From assembly GCA_964650965.1 (NCBI GenBank), contig CAZYYO010000007.1, forward strand, positions 1 to 52,060: a stretch of DNA of 52,060 nt, read 5' to 3'. This DNA is from CAZYYO01 sp964650965. Its GTDB lineage: Bacteria; Bacillota; Clostridia; Lachnospirales; Lachnospiraceae. Of this stretch, positions 33,309 through 42,681 are shown piece by piece (position 1 is the first letter of the stretch; each line of letters begins with the position of its first letter). The position numbers and the translations under genes were made by a program. The notes below the pieces were generated by a model. The model saw only the letters and a list, made by a program, of their open reading frames with translations, made no database searches and was not told where the DNA came from.

Positions 33309-36011
33309 TTACAGTTTTCCTGTGAATTGATAGTTTCCACTTCCTATCTGATGTTGTGTGCCATCTGGTAAGCTAATGGTAGCGGTAGTATTGCAGGGAA
33401 TCTGAACCTCCAGATGCATTGTATAATCTTGTATAGACCAATTACAGATGATGGTTCCGTATACTGATTCAAAGCTGCGGTTACAGCTGGTAAGACCACC
33501 GATAGCCTGTGGCTTTATAATAATATGCTGATATCCTGGGGTGTCTGTGTCAATGCCACCAATGGTTTTGAACATCCAGGCATCTACAGCTCCAAAGGAA
33601 TAATGGTTAAAACTGGTTTCATTGGGTGTTCCGTCTTCCTGATATCCATACCAGCTTTCCCAAATGGTAGTAGCACCCTTATCAACCTCATACAACCAGG
33701 AAGGACATTGCTCCTGCCATAGAATTCGTTCCGCAAGATCCATACGGTGAATCCTACATAGTGCATCCATAAGATATGGAGTGGCAAGAAATCCGGTATC
33801 CAGGCAATAATTATTGTTAGCAATCAACTGGGTTAAATGATGGATGAAAGTTTCTATTTTATCCTCTGGAACCAGGTCAAAATAAAGTGGAAGAACGTAT
33901 GCACCCATTAATTCAGAAGGCATACTGCCATCCGCTTGAATGACACCATGTTGAATAGCATTTTTCATCTTGCAGGAGATTTCCTTATAATAGGAAGCAT
34001 CCTGTTCCTGTCCAAGAATAGCAGCAATTTTAGCCATATGTGCTACGGAATTCCAACCGAAGATAGGAGCAGTATAGCATAGACTGCTGGCCATGATAGA
34101 TTTCATGTTTTTCATATCCATGCCATTTTTATTCTGGCTTGGAATGAGCCATTCTCCATAATGAAATCCCGTATTCCATAGATATTCTTCAATGTCATCG
34201 GGCAGAGTAGAATTTTTTGCGTGCTTTTTACAGGAAGAAATCACATAATCACACCATTTCTTCATGGTCTCATATTGCTGAAGCAAAATGGCGGTATTTC
34301 CGGTGACTTCATACATGGTATAGGGGACAATCACAGCAGCATCACCCCAGCCGGCAGATGTTCCCTGCCCTTTTCCACCAAACATCAGGTTCATCATCTG
34401 TCCCATTTGTGGATAATTTCCATCATTTGGAGTGACCATTGGGATAACACCCAGTTCATCCTGGTCACAGGACATGTTGTACAGCCAGCGGGTAAAGAAG
34501 GCAGTACAATCTTCATTTAACATGGCAGTTTTGGCATATACCAGCATATCGCCAGTCCATCCAGCCTTCTCACGTTGAGGACAGTCGGTAGGAATTGACA
34601 TCATGTTACTACGCTGAGACCAGCGAGTATTTTCATATAAACGATTAATTCTGGCATCACTTGTGACAAATGTTCCGACATCTTTTTTCTGGGTGGACAG
34701 GACAATGGCAGTAAAGTCTGCAGGAGACATGGTGTTGGAAATTTCCATGGAATCAATTTCTACATTTTCATCAATAGAAATTCCGTTGACCTTCACATAC
34801 CGAAAACCGTGGAAGGTAAATAAGGGCTCATAGGTAGACACCTGACCATTGCAGATATATTCATCTTTTTGATCACATCCTTTTCCTACACCACCGGCAC
34901 CCATAATATTGTTGAAGTAATTGCCGTCTTTGTCTAAAACCTCACAGTGCTCCAGGGTAATCTTAGTCCCTTTGGGGGCGTGTACCTTCATGGAGATTCT
35001 GCCAGAAATCACCTGACCAAAATCTAGAATCACCTCTCCCTTAGGGGAGTGCAGTACCTTGGCAACAGGAAGGGATAGTACAGGAACAACAGGTTCTCCC
35101 AGCTGGGCACATAAATTGTTATATCCAAAATCCTTTATCTTGACAGATTTCCAGTCGTGTGTGCTTCCTTCAGGTCGATCCCAGTTGGCTTGCTCCTGAT
35201 TGGCATCATATAATTCTCCAGCATAGAGATCGCTTGCTCTTACAGCACTGGTGCTTACCTTCATGCCTTCATCTGAACAAATAGTTTCAACAGTACCATC
35301 GGAATAAGTAACCTCCAGCTGCATTAGGACAGCATGTGCATGTGTAATTTTGGCATTTGGCAGGGAATGGGAACAAAGATACCAGCCGTCTCCTACATGC
35401 ATGCCAATTACATTTTCACCTGCTTGAAGCTGGGAAGTGACATCGTATGTTTGATAACACAGATATTTATCTACCACCGTGTGCTCTGGGGCAAATTCTC
35501 TTATATCTGCCCGCTGTCCATTGACTGACATATGATATACTCCGTGGCAGGTTGCATAAATTCTTGCAGAGACAGGCTTTTCTTTTAAGGAGAATTCCTT
35601 TCGAAAGAGCGTAGCAGGGTCTTGTTTGCCAAAGCCCTCTTTACTCTTATGGCGATGAATGGAGGATACAGCCCATTTCGCCTTCCATTCAGATGGCTGT
35701 AGAAAAGCAGTTTCAAAGGATGTGCTTGCACTTTCACAATTGCCATGATTATCCCAAACGGTAACATCTACCAGATAGATGGTGCGGCTTTTAAGAGATT
35801 CCCCCTGATACATAACGTAAGTAGATTGATCTGATGATATTTTGTCAGTATCATAGATACATTTTCCAGAAATAGCTTCGCTGACTTTTAACTGATAAGC
35901 TGTCTGCACCGTGTTTTGTTCCGGGCTGGTTATTTTCCAATTCCAGTATGGAATCACATCAATCCCAAGAGGCTGGTTCATATGCAAAGTAGTAATTTCA
36001 ATTATTTTCAT
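33309..36011 (-). CDS. GH78 alpha-L-rhamnosidase
   Basis: A 900-aa cytoplasmic enzyme that releases terminal alpha-L-rhamnose. The layout is that of GH78: an N-terminal Ig-like domain, a second beta domain (YATCHGVYHMSVNGQRAD, EFAPEHT), the long all-alpha catalytic barrel with TDCPQREKAGWTGD (general acid Glu), WGDAAVIVPYTMYEVTGN and TTIWESWYGYQEDGT, then a C-terminal beta domain with SFNHYSFGAVDAWMF before it. The length is normal. It has no signal peptide, so the substrate must be imported. It is divergent from an AraC gene. Confidence 0.93.
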   Translation of the reverse strand: MKIIEITTLHMNQPLGIDVIPYWNWKITSPEQNTVQTAYQLKVSEAISGKCIYDTDKISSDQSTYVMYQGESLKSRTIYLVDVTVWDNHGNCESASTSFETAFLQPSEWKAKWAVSSIHRHKSKEGFGKQDPATLFRKEFSLKEKPVSARIYATCHGVYHMSVNGQRADIREFAPEHTVVDKYLCYQTYDVTSQLQAGENVIGMHVGDGWYLCSHSLPNAKITHAHAVLMQLEVTYSDGTVETICSDEGMKVSTSAVRASDLYAGELYDANQEQANWDRPEGSTHDWKSVKIKDFGYNNLCAQLGEPVVPVLSLPVAKVLHSPKGEVILDFGQVISGRISMKVHAPKGTKITLEHCEVLDKDGNYFNNIMGAGGVGKGCDQKDEYICNGQVSTYEPLFTFHGFRYVKVNGISIDENVEIDSMEISNTMSPADFTAIVLSTQKKDVGTFVTSDARINRLYENTRWSQRSNMMSIPTDCPQREKAGWTGDMLVYAKTAMLNEDCTAFFTRWLYNMSCDQDELGVIPMVTPNDGNYPQMGQMMNLMFGGKGQGTSAGWGDAAVIVPYTMYEVTGNTAILLQQYETMKKWCDYVISSCKKHAKNSTLPDDIEEYLWNTGFHYGEWLIPSQNKNGMDMKNMKSIMASSLCYTAPIFGWNSVAHMAKIAAILGQEQDASYYKEISCKMKNAIQHGVIQADGSMPSELMGAYVLPLYFDLVPEDKIETFIHHLTQLIANNNYCLDTGFLATPYLMDALCRIHRMDLAERILWQEQCPSWLYEVDKGATTIWESWYGYQEDGTPNETSFNHYSFGAVDAWMFKTIGGIDTDTPGYQHIIIKPQAIGGLTSCNRSFESVYGTIICNWSIQDYTMHLEVQIPCNTTATISLPDGTQHQIGSGNYQFTGKL

Positions 36012-36150
36012 ATAGGACTCCTTCCATTTGACACTAGATTATTGCTACAGTATAGTGATAGTATATTTTATAGAAACTCATATTGTAATTACATTAATTG
36101 CGTTCTCACTATTAAATATTGCTTGAATAAGGAGCTATGGGAGGAAGGAT

Positions 36151-37125
36151 ATGTTTGAGGATATTCATTTTATAACAGAAGAGAATTTTACAGATATTCA
36201 TGAGCTTATGACCAATCCGGACAATCAGAAATCCTATGAATCTTTTGCCCAGGAAAATCCTGATAGTATCCAGGCTATGAAAGGAGAAATCAGGATGGAG
36301 GGTGGTGCAAATGCATTGTTTCAACTGCCCATGTCTCCCAATAACAGAAGAAATCTGCTGTATATACAGTCCTTTTCCTGGATGAAGATGGGGGAGCACT
36401 ATTATACCCATAGAAAAAATTACCACTCCTATTTGCTTCTATACACGTATGAGGGGGAAGGCTGTTTAGAATATGAGGGCAAAACATACTGCCTTCAGCC
36501 AGGAGATGGATTCCTGATAGATTGTCGGAAAGAACATACTTATTATACAAATGGACCCTATTGGGAACATTCAGACATTCATTTCAACGGAGGTATCTGT
36601 AATTATCTGTACCAGCAGTGCTTTCTAAACCATACGCCAATTTTTCATTGTCCCTTACAGGGCAAGTATCAATATCAGTTGGAAAATGTACTGAGGTACC
36701 ATACTTCTACGGATTTATATCGAGAATATTATACCTCTGCATCTGCACAACAATTACTAATGTTAGTGTTATCCCTGCAGGCAGATAAACAGAAGGAATC
36801 CTCTATTCCGGATTATATTGTATATCTTCAAAGATATTTAGAATGTCATTTCTCTACCGATATCTCAATTGATGACATGGCTCGTTTCTGTGGTTTAAGT
36901 AAGTACTATATGATTCATCAATTTAAGCGATATACGTCAGTATCACCGAAGGAATATGTGACTTCTCTTAGAATTACAAGAGCTAAGCAGCTTCTCGTGG
37001 ATACCAAGATTGCTGCATACAAGATTGGTATTATGGTAGGAATGGAGAATGAAGCGAATTTCATCCGAACCTTCAAACTTCAAACAGGAATGACGCCCGG
37101 AGAATATCGTAAACAAATGGGATAG
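36151..37125 (+). CDS. AraC-family transcriptional regulator
   Basis: A 324-aa regulator with a cupin domain (about 85-165, YLLLYTYEGEGCLEYEGKTYCLQPGDGFLIDCRKEHTYY) and a C-terminal AraC HTH (about 225-322; DISIDDMARFCGLSKYYMIHQFKRYTSVSPKEYV). It is divergent from the rhamnosidase gene across 139 bp and just upstream of the second GPH carrier. It is therefore the probable rhamnoside-responsive activator of both (inference). Confidence 0.92.
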   Translation: MFEDIHFITEENFTDIHELMTNPDNQKSYESFAQENPDSIQAMKGEIRMEGGANALFQLPMSPNNRRNLLYIQSFSWMKMGEHYYTHRKNYHSYLLLYTYEGEGCLEYEGKTYCLQPGDGFLIDCRKEHTYYTNGPYWEHSDIHFNGGICNYLYQQCFLNHTPIFHCPLQGKYQYQLENVLRYHTSTDLYREYYTSASAQQLLMLVLSLQADKQKESSIPDYIVYLQRYLECHFSTDISIDDMARFCGLSKYYMIHQFKRYTSVSPKEYVTSLRITRAKQLLVDTKIAAYKIGIMVGMENEANFIRTFKLQTGMTPGEYRKQMG

Positions 37126-37167
37126 AACCAAAATTCCTGCCAGTAACAAAATATATAAAAAGCAATA

Positions 37168-37207
37168 AACAATAGTCTGATAGCAATAAGGACTATTGTT
37201 TTTTTTG
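37168..37207 (+). terminator. Terminator after the second AraC gene
   Basis: AACAATAGTC pairs with GACTATTGTT and a long T-run follows. It separates the regulator from the GPH gene, unless it acts as an attenuator. Confidence 0.85.
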
Positions 37208-37255
37208 TCTCTCAGTCATTATGATAGGTCTATAAAAAAGGAGGGACGCAATATT

Positions 37256-38614
37256 ATGAAAACAAATGCAAAGAAAATACCTTTTTGGTATGGACCAGTT
37301 TGGTCCACCAGAGCCTTGTCAGCAGGAATCAATGTGGTGTTGTTTGGCTATCTGACATATTATTGCACAGACATGTTGGGGATGTCTGCAGGATTAGTTG
37401 GAGGATTACTACTAGCTTCCAAATTATTTGATGGATTTACAGATTTAGTAGTAGGAATTATTATTGATCGGACTCACACAAAATGGGGAAAGGCACGACC
37501 TTATGAGATTTTCAACATTCTTGTATGGGTATTTACGCTGTTACTTTTTTCGACGCCAGAATTTGGTATGGTAGGTAAAGCGATTTGGGTATTTATGCTG
37601 TCCGTTATTGTAAATGCGGTTTGTCAGACATTTTTAAATGCATCTGATACGGTATATTTGGCAAGGGCAGTACCTGATAATGAAAATCGTGTAAAGGTTG
37701 TATCTATTAGTGGTGCAATTGTAATGATTGGTTCCATTGTTATGTCCATCGTTTTTCCCCAATTTCTCGCAGGGGCAGGTGTTGCTAAAGCAGGATGGCA
37801 AATGATGTGCCTTCAATTAGGAATTCCCTTTGGTTTGATAGGTATGCTGAGATTCTTACTAATTAAAGAGGTGGTCCAGGAGGACCAGCAGGCAACGAAA
37901 AAAGAAAATCAGATATCAGTCAAGGATACAGCGTTGGCCATCGTACATAACAAGTACATTCTGATATTTGGTGCAATTATGTTGCTTTCATTGATTAACA
38001 CAACATTTCAAACAACAGTTACAAGCTATTACTTTAAATATATTATTCACAATATCGGATTACAATCCTTGATTGGAATGTCCAGTCTGGCTTCCCCTTT
38101 ATTCCTTTTAATCTGTCCGGTTTTAATGAATAAGTTGGGAAATGTTAAAACACTGCGTTTAGGTGCTGCTATTGGCGTTATCGGATGTGTGATACGTATT
38201 TTAGGTGGAACAAATTTAGCTACACTTTTTATTGCAAATTTAATGACTACCATTGGATTAATGCCAATTACCATGCTAGGGACAATATTTACCATTGAGT
38301 GCATGGATTATGGCGAGTGGAAGACTGGAAAGCGAGTGGAAGGAGCCATTGCTTCAGTTACGGCATTTTCCATTAAAGTAGGTGGCGGTCTGGCATCTGC
38401 AATCGCAGGTATCGTGCTAGGGTTAGCAGGATATAATGGCCAGCTGGAAGTTCAGAGCAAGGGTGTATTAAGTGCCATCTCAGGATTATATTATTGGGCA
38501 CCATTTATTATATGTGTCATTGTGTTGGTATTAGCTTTTGCTTATAACATCAACAAGATTGCACCAGAAATGTACGCAGCATTAAAGAAATCGCATAAAG
38601 AAAATGAAGGTTAG
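37256..38614 (+). CDS. GPH-family sugar symporter, second copy
   Basis: A 452-aa, 12-helix carrier with the GPH signature DGFTDLVVGIIIDRTHTKWGKARPYEIFN and the central ECMDYGEWKTGKRVEGAIASVTAFSIKVGGGLA block. The ATG at 37256 after AAGGAGGGA is chosen. It probably imports the rhamnose-containing glycoside handled by the nearby GH78. It is followed 11 bp later by an esterase gene. Confidence 0.92.
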   Translation: MKTNAKKIPFWYGPVWSTRALSAGINVVLFGYLTYYCTDMLGMSAGLVGGLLLASKLFDGFTDLVVGIIIDRTHTKWGKARPYEIFNILVWVFTLLLFSTPEFGMVGKAIWVFMLSVIVNAVCQTFLNASDTVYLARAVPDNENRVKVVSISGAIVMIGSIVMSIVFPQFLAGAGVAKAGWQMMCLQLGIPFGLIGMLRFLLIKEVVQEDQQATKKENQISVKDTALAIVHNKYILIFGAIMLLSLINTTFQTTVTSYYFKYIIHNIGLQSLIGMSSLASPLFLLICPVLMNKLGNVKTLRLGAAIGVIGCVIRILGGTNLATLFIANLMTTIGLMPITMLGTIFTIECMDYGEWKTGKRVEGAIASVTAFSIKVGGGLASAIAGIVLGLAGYNGQLEVQSKGVLSAISGLYYWAPFIICVIVLVLAFAYNINKIAPEMYAALKKSHKENEG

Positions 38615-38625
38615 GAGAAAGTAAA

Positions 38626-39570
38626 ATGGCAAATTATCCATACTCATCAGAGTTAAAAAAACAACAAGATACATCACAGGTAAATTATGAAGATCCCAAA
38701 ACCTTAATGGGCATCAAAAAAATGGCAGGTCTTATGACAAAAATGGAGAAAACCTTTCGACCATCCAGAGGAGTGAAGATGTCTCGTCGCACCTATACTT
38801 CCTATGATGGTGTTGAGATTCCATATTTTTTGTTAGAGCCGAAGAAAACAACAGAAAATGCCAGTCCGTGCATCATATACTATCATGGAGGAGGATTTAT
38901 GTTCCCCATCCAAAAAGTGATGATTCAGGTAGCAAGCTTTTATGTTCAGCATATGAATTGCAAAGTAGTTCTTCCGGATTTCAGAATATCATTTGATAAT
39001 ACATGTAAGGATATTATGGAAGACTGTATTGGTATGTATCGCTATGTGTTTGAACATTGTAAAGAACTATCTGTTGATCCGAACCAAATCATTGTATATG
39101 GAGATAGTGCTGGTGGAGCTTTGGCAGCGGGAACATTGTTGCTGGCCAGAGACCGTAAATTACCCCTGCCCATAGGGCAGATGTTATTATACCCGGTTAC
39201 TGATTGTCATTCAGAGCGTTATGAATCTGTACGCCAGTATCCTGATGCAGTATGGCCTGCAAATGCAAACCGAAGCATGTGGAAATTAATGTTTGAAAAG
39301 GGTACCTTTGACATGGAAAAATATGTTGCCCCCATGAATCATGAAGATGTATCCGGCATGCCCCAGACTTATGTGGAACCCCAGGAGATTGACATCTTAA
39401 GAGATGAGGCAATCGCTTATGGCAAGAAGCTGGAAGAGGCTGGCGTTCCAGTGGAGGTGAATGTAATTCCAGGCTCCTATCACGGTGTAGAAGCAGACTG
39501 GAAAAGTCCCTTAACACAACGTCTTTTGACACATCGAGTTGAGGTAATGCAGAAGATGCTACTGAAGTGA
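38626..39570 (+). CDS. Alpha/beta hydrolase of the HSL (hormone-sensitive lipase) esterase family
   Basis: A 314-aa cytoplasmic esterase with the oxyanion HGGG motif (YYHGGGFMF, about 86-94), the nucleophile elbow GDSAGG (Ser161), the acid EIDILRDEA and the His in YHGVE. It starts 11 bp after the GPH gene and is co-transcribed. It is the second esterase beside a GPH carrier in the window, and probably deacylates imported compounds. The gene ends 6 bp before the convergent TetR stop. Confidence 0.9.
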   Translation: MANYPYSSELKKQQDTSQVNYEDPKTLMGIKKMAGLMTKMEKTFRPSRGVKMSRRTYTSYDGVEIPYFLLEPKKTTENASPCIIYYHGGGFMFPIQKVMIQVASFYVQHMNCKVVLPDFRISFDNTCKDIMEDCIGMYRYVFEHCKELSVDPNQIIVYGDSAGGALAAGTLLLARDRKLPLPIGQMLLYPVTDCHSERYESVRQYPDAVWPANANRSMWKLMFEKGTFDMEKYVAPMNHEDVSGMPQTYVEPQEIDILRDEAIAYGKKLEEAGVPVEVNVIPGSYHGVEADWKSPLTQRLLTHRVEVMQKMLLK

Positions 39571-39576
39571 TACAGC

Positions 39577-40278
39577 TTATTTAACAGGGCGGTGCTTCTC
39601 CATTTCTTCCAGCTTTTTTGTAAGAAAGCTTCTGGTCTCCAGGTCGTTATCCAGGCGGAGAAAATGCAGCAGTGCAGATGTAACTACACGGTCTACATAG
39701 TAGTTATCAATATCGTTAGCATAGGCACGATGCATATAATTCATTTGTAATGCAACCATAGCCTGTGCGTAGATTTGAGCTTCATCCTCAATCTGGGGAT
39801 GGAGCTTTTTGATCGTAGAAGATTGCTTGTTTTCAGAAGAGCTTGCTGCCAAATTTTTCTCGGTTAAATCTTCCTGTATGGAAGCAATGTATTCTGATTC
39901 AATCTGCTTAGCAAGCGTAGAGCGAAGATCTACCTGGTCTGTATGAATCTTCATGAGAGCATTAGCCAGCTGATAATTCTGCAGAACCATCCGTCGAGAC
40001 AGGCTGGCATAATCATCCTTCCTTGTATAAACATATTCCTGGGGAGCCTGCTGGTAGAATTCCATATACATATCCAGCATACTTTTCGCCAGTTGATATT
40101 TATCCTCATAATGAGCATAGAAGGTTCCCCGGCTGACAGGAGTCTCGTCTAAGATATCCTGCACGGTAATCTGTTCGAAGGTTTTTCGCTCCAGCAGAGC
40201 AATCATTGCCTTAATAATGGCAGAATCGGTTCGTTTAAATTGAGGAGATTTCTCCTTGATTTGGTTGTTATTGTTCAT
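39577..40278 (-). CDS. TetR-family transcriptional regulator
   Basis: A 233-aa regulator. HTH at about residues 28-62 (FEQITVQDILDETPVSRGTFYAHYEDKYQLA) and a helical ligand domain behind it. ATG 40278 with a GGAGGAT site is chosen; the open frame upstream to 40500 runs through a tandem repeat and is rejected. It is convergent with the esterase gene and divergent from the GH35-like gene, which may be its target. Confidence 0.87.
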   Translation of the reverse strand: MNNNNQIKEKSPQFKRTDSAIIKAMIALLERKTFEQITVQDILDETPVSRGTFYAHYEDKYQLAKSMLDMYMEFYQQAPQEYVYTRKDDYASLSRRMVLQNYQLANALMKIHTDQVDLRSTLAKQIESEYIASIQEDLTEKNLAASSSENKQSSTIKKLHPQIEDEAQIYAQAMVALQMNYMHRAYANDIDNYYVDRVVTSALLHFLRLDNDLETRSFLTKKLEEMEKHRPVK

Positions 40279-40304
40279 AGTATATCCTCCGTTTCTTCGT
40301 CTGT

Positions 40305-40571
40305 AGCTTCTTGGAGCCACGCTGCCGTGGTCGTTCGATTTCCCCCAAGACGAGGCTTCCTCGCAAGCAAAAGTATGCTGAAATAACCAGGTTTGGTGGA
40401 TATCATGTGTAACTTGCCTGTCCGCCCCAAGGCAGTCGAGCTTCTTGGAGCCACGCTGCCGTGGTCGTTCGATTTCCCCCAAGACGAGGCCTTCTCGCAA
40501 GTAAAAGCAAGCTGAAATAACCAGGTTTGGTGGATATTCACTGTAACTTGCCCACCCGCCCCAAAGCAGCA
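40305..40571. repeat. Tandem duplicate of a 134-bp structured repeat
   Basis: Two units, 40305-40438 and 40439-40571, are in direct tandem. The first 51 bases are identical and the rest differs at scattered positions. Each unit can fold: CTTGG...CCAAG enclosing CCACG-gcag-CGTGG, then CGAGG...CCTCG. The pair lies between the TetR and GH35-like genes. The remainder of the 569-bp gap holds a short tandem array (40632-40671) and the dyads listed below. Confidence 0.75.
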
Positions 40572-40631
40572 GAAAATTGCCAATGAGGGGGTACTATCAG
40601 CTCATTCAAGCCAGAAAAGTAACCCCAACCA

Positions 40632-40671
40632 GCAGAAAAGCAGGAAAAGCAGGAAAAGCAGGGAAAGCAGG
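40632..40671. repeat. Short tandem array of GCAGGAAAA-type units
   Basis: Four near copies of a 9-10-bp unit (GCAGAAAA, GCAGGAAAA, GCAGGAAAA, GCAGGGAAA). It is a simple, slippage-prone repeat in non-coding DNA. Confidence 0.6.
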
Positions 40672-40744
40672 TTACTTATATTGAATATTATACACCATGT
40701 ATATAAATTATACAAAAAATATTGCATTGCCCATTCCATTTTTC

Positions 40745-40800
40745 GTAGCAACTTGCTACAATTTAACCATAGCACAGTCATAGCCTGTCATTCTATGACA
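40745..40800. promoter_or_regulatory. Two perfect dyads upstream of the GH35-like gene
   Basis: GTAGCAA-C-TTGCTAC (40745-40759) and TGTCAT-TCT-ATGACA (40786-40800) are perfect palindromes within 100 bp of the start codon. They are candidate binding sites for the TetR or an AraC protein. Confidence 0.5.
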
Positions 40801-40847
40801 TGCAAAGTAAAGGGTATCAAAATAACAAATACATTTGGGAGGTTATT

Positions 40848-42485
40848 ATGAGTAGTCAAAGAACGATATTTACCAACAATGGGAAACCATTTATTGCAAT
40901 TGCAGGAGAAGCACATAACTCCAGCTCTTCTAATGCCCAGTATATGATAGGGGTATGGGAGAAAGCCAAGGAGTTGGGACTAAACACCCTGCTGTTACCG
41001 GCATCCTGGGAATTGGTGGAACCGGTAGAGGGACAATTTGAATTCCAGCTGATTGATGATATTATTGCACAGGCAAGAGAATATGAGATGAAGATTGTGT
41101 TTCTGTGGTTCGGAACCTGGAAGAATGCACAGTCTATGTATGCACCTGCCTGGGTGAAACGGGATATGGTACGTTTCCCAAGAGCAGAGGTAGAGAAGGG
41201 GAAGAACAAATGTCGCCTGATGCAGTTCCATGGTATGGAATATACCACGCTGTCAGCCTTTGGAGAAGAGACCAGGAAGGCAGATGCCAAGGCATTTACT
41301 GAATTTATGAAGCACTTAAAAGAGGTAGACGAGACGGAACAGACGGTCATTGCGGTTCAGGTAGAGAATGAGACCGGACTTCAGGGAAGTGACCGGGATC
41401 ACAGTGATATTGCAGACGAGTTGTTTGCTGCACAGGTTCCAGCAGAATTTGCCAGCTATATGAAGGCAAATACAGACACCATGGAACCAGGAGTAAAGGA
41501 AGCAGTAGAAGCAGGCAAGACTCAGGGCACTTGGGAAGAAGTGTTTGGAGCATGTGCTGGAGAAATCTTCACCACCTATTATATTGCCAGCTATGTAGAG
41601 TATGTGGCAGCAGCAGGAAAAGCAGTCTATGACTTGCCAATGGCAGTAAACTGCTGGCTGGACAAGGGAGATGAGCCTGGTGTGTATCCTACTGGAGGAC
41701 CAGTGGCAAAGGTTATGGAGGTGTGGCAGTATGCAGCACCAAGTATTGATGTAATTGCACCGGATATCTATGTGCAGAACTTTACTGAGATATGTGAGCA
41801 GTATATGAAACGGGATAATCCATTATTTATCCCTGAGACAGCAACCCACTCTCATGTGGCACCCCGTCTTATATATTGCATCGGTCATTATCATGCAGCC
41901 TGCTTTGCACCCTTTGGATTTGAAGATATGGGAGAAGAATTCTCCGATACGGCAGCCTATCTGTTTGGCGTAGATACCTCTGACCCACTGTTGGCTCAGC
42001 CCCAGGATGTAGAGGAGTATCGTTTCTGTACCACAACCTTAAACAGCATGATGGATTTACTTGCATCCAAATATGGAACCCATGATTTACAGGCAGTGAT
42101 TTCAGAAAAAATGGATATGACGCCACTGGATTTTTCCAAAGCGGCGGCAGCAATGGCAGCTGGTAATCCAGAAAATGATACCATGATGTTTGGCAACTTC
42201 GGATTTAAGATTATGATGAATCTTCCTATGATTACCAGAAAAGATGGTGTATGCCTGATTGTGAAGGAATCAGAGGACACCTTCTATATTTTGGCAAATG
42301 GATGTATGATCAGTCCATTTTCCATGGATCCGGAAAAGCCAAATTATGACTTGATTTCTCTGGAGGAAGGCAAGTTCGTAGATGGCACCTGGGTTGCAGG
42401 CAGAAGATTAAATGGAGATGAATCAGCAATGATGACCTATAACGAATACACGTTGTTGAAAATGCAGGTATTCTGCTACCAATAA
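40848..42485 (+). CDS. GH35/DUF5597-like beta-galactosidase
   Basis: A 545-aa cytoplasmic enzyme. The N-terminal TIM barrel includes AGEAHNSSSSNAQYM, LLPASWELVEPVEGQFEF and FLWFGTWKNAQ. The acid/base Glu is in AVQVENETGLQG and the nucleophile Glu is in FIPETATH (about residue 330). The C-terminal half is beta-rich. This arrangement matches the DUF5597 group of GH35-like beta-galactosidases. ATG 40848 follows a GGGAGG site. It precedes the lacZ-like gene, so two different beta-galactosidase types sit side by side. Confidence 0.85.
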   Translation: MSSQRTIFTNNGKPFIAIAGEAHNSSSSNAQYMIGVWEKAKELGLNTLLLPASWELVEPVEGQFEFQLIDDIIAQAREYEMKIVFLWFGTWKNAQSMYAPAWVKRDMVRFPRAEVEKGKNKCRLMQFHGMEYTTLSAFGEETRKADAKAFTEFMKHLKEVDETEQTVIAVQVENETGLQGSDRDHSDIADELFAAQVPAEFASYMKANTDTMEPGVKEAVEAGKTQGTWEEVFGACAGEIFTTYYIASYVEYVAAAGKAVYDLPMAVNCWLDKGDEPGVYPTGGPVAKVMEVWQYAAPSIDVIAPDIYVQNFTEICEQYMKRDNPLFIPETATHSHVAPRLIYCIGHYHAACFAPFGFEDMGEEFSDTAAYLFGVDTSDPLLAQPQDVEEYRFCTTTLNSMMDLLASKYGTHDLQAVISEKMDMTPLDFSKAAAAMAAGNPENDTMMFGNFGFKIMMNLPMITRKDGVCLIVKESEDTFYILANGCMISPFSMDPEKPNYDLISLEEGKFVDGTWVAGRRLNGDESAMMTYNEYTLLKMQVFCYQ

Positions 42486-42507
42486 AAAGAATACGAAATT
42501 AAGATAA

Positions 42508-42570
42508 AAGAAGCAGTCTGGCTGCTGATGTCATAAGGGATATGACATTGGCTTTTAGGCTGCTTTTCTT
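42508..42570 (+). terminator. Terminator after the GH35-like gene
   Basis: A long hairpin, AAGCAG...TGATGTCATA with TATGACATTGG...CTGCTT, is followed by TTCTT. It separates this gene from the lacZ-like gene. Confidence 0.7.
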
Positions 42571-42681
42571 CTATGAAAATATGTTGAAATATGCTATTCT
42601 AAGCGTAGGTTTATAGCAAAATAACTAACTATAATGATTCAAAATATGGAGCCAATATTATTAACACAGGGGGGATTTACC

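Noticed and set aside
40279..40500. In-frame upstream extension of the TetR gene (about 70 residues).
   Set aside because: It runs through the tandem repeat and lacks a ribosome site; ATG 40278 has GGAGGAT at proper distance and starts the normal TetR fold.
40305..40671. Possible CRISPR-like array.
   Set aside because: There are only two long units with no spacer pattern, and a short simple repeat; no cas genes are present.
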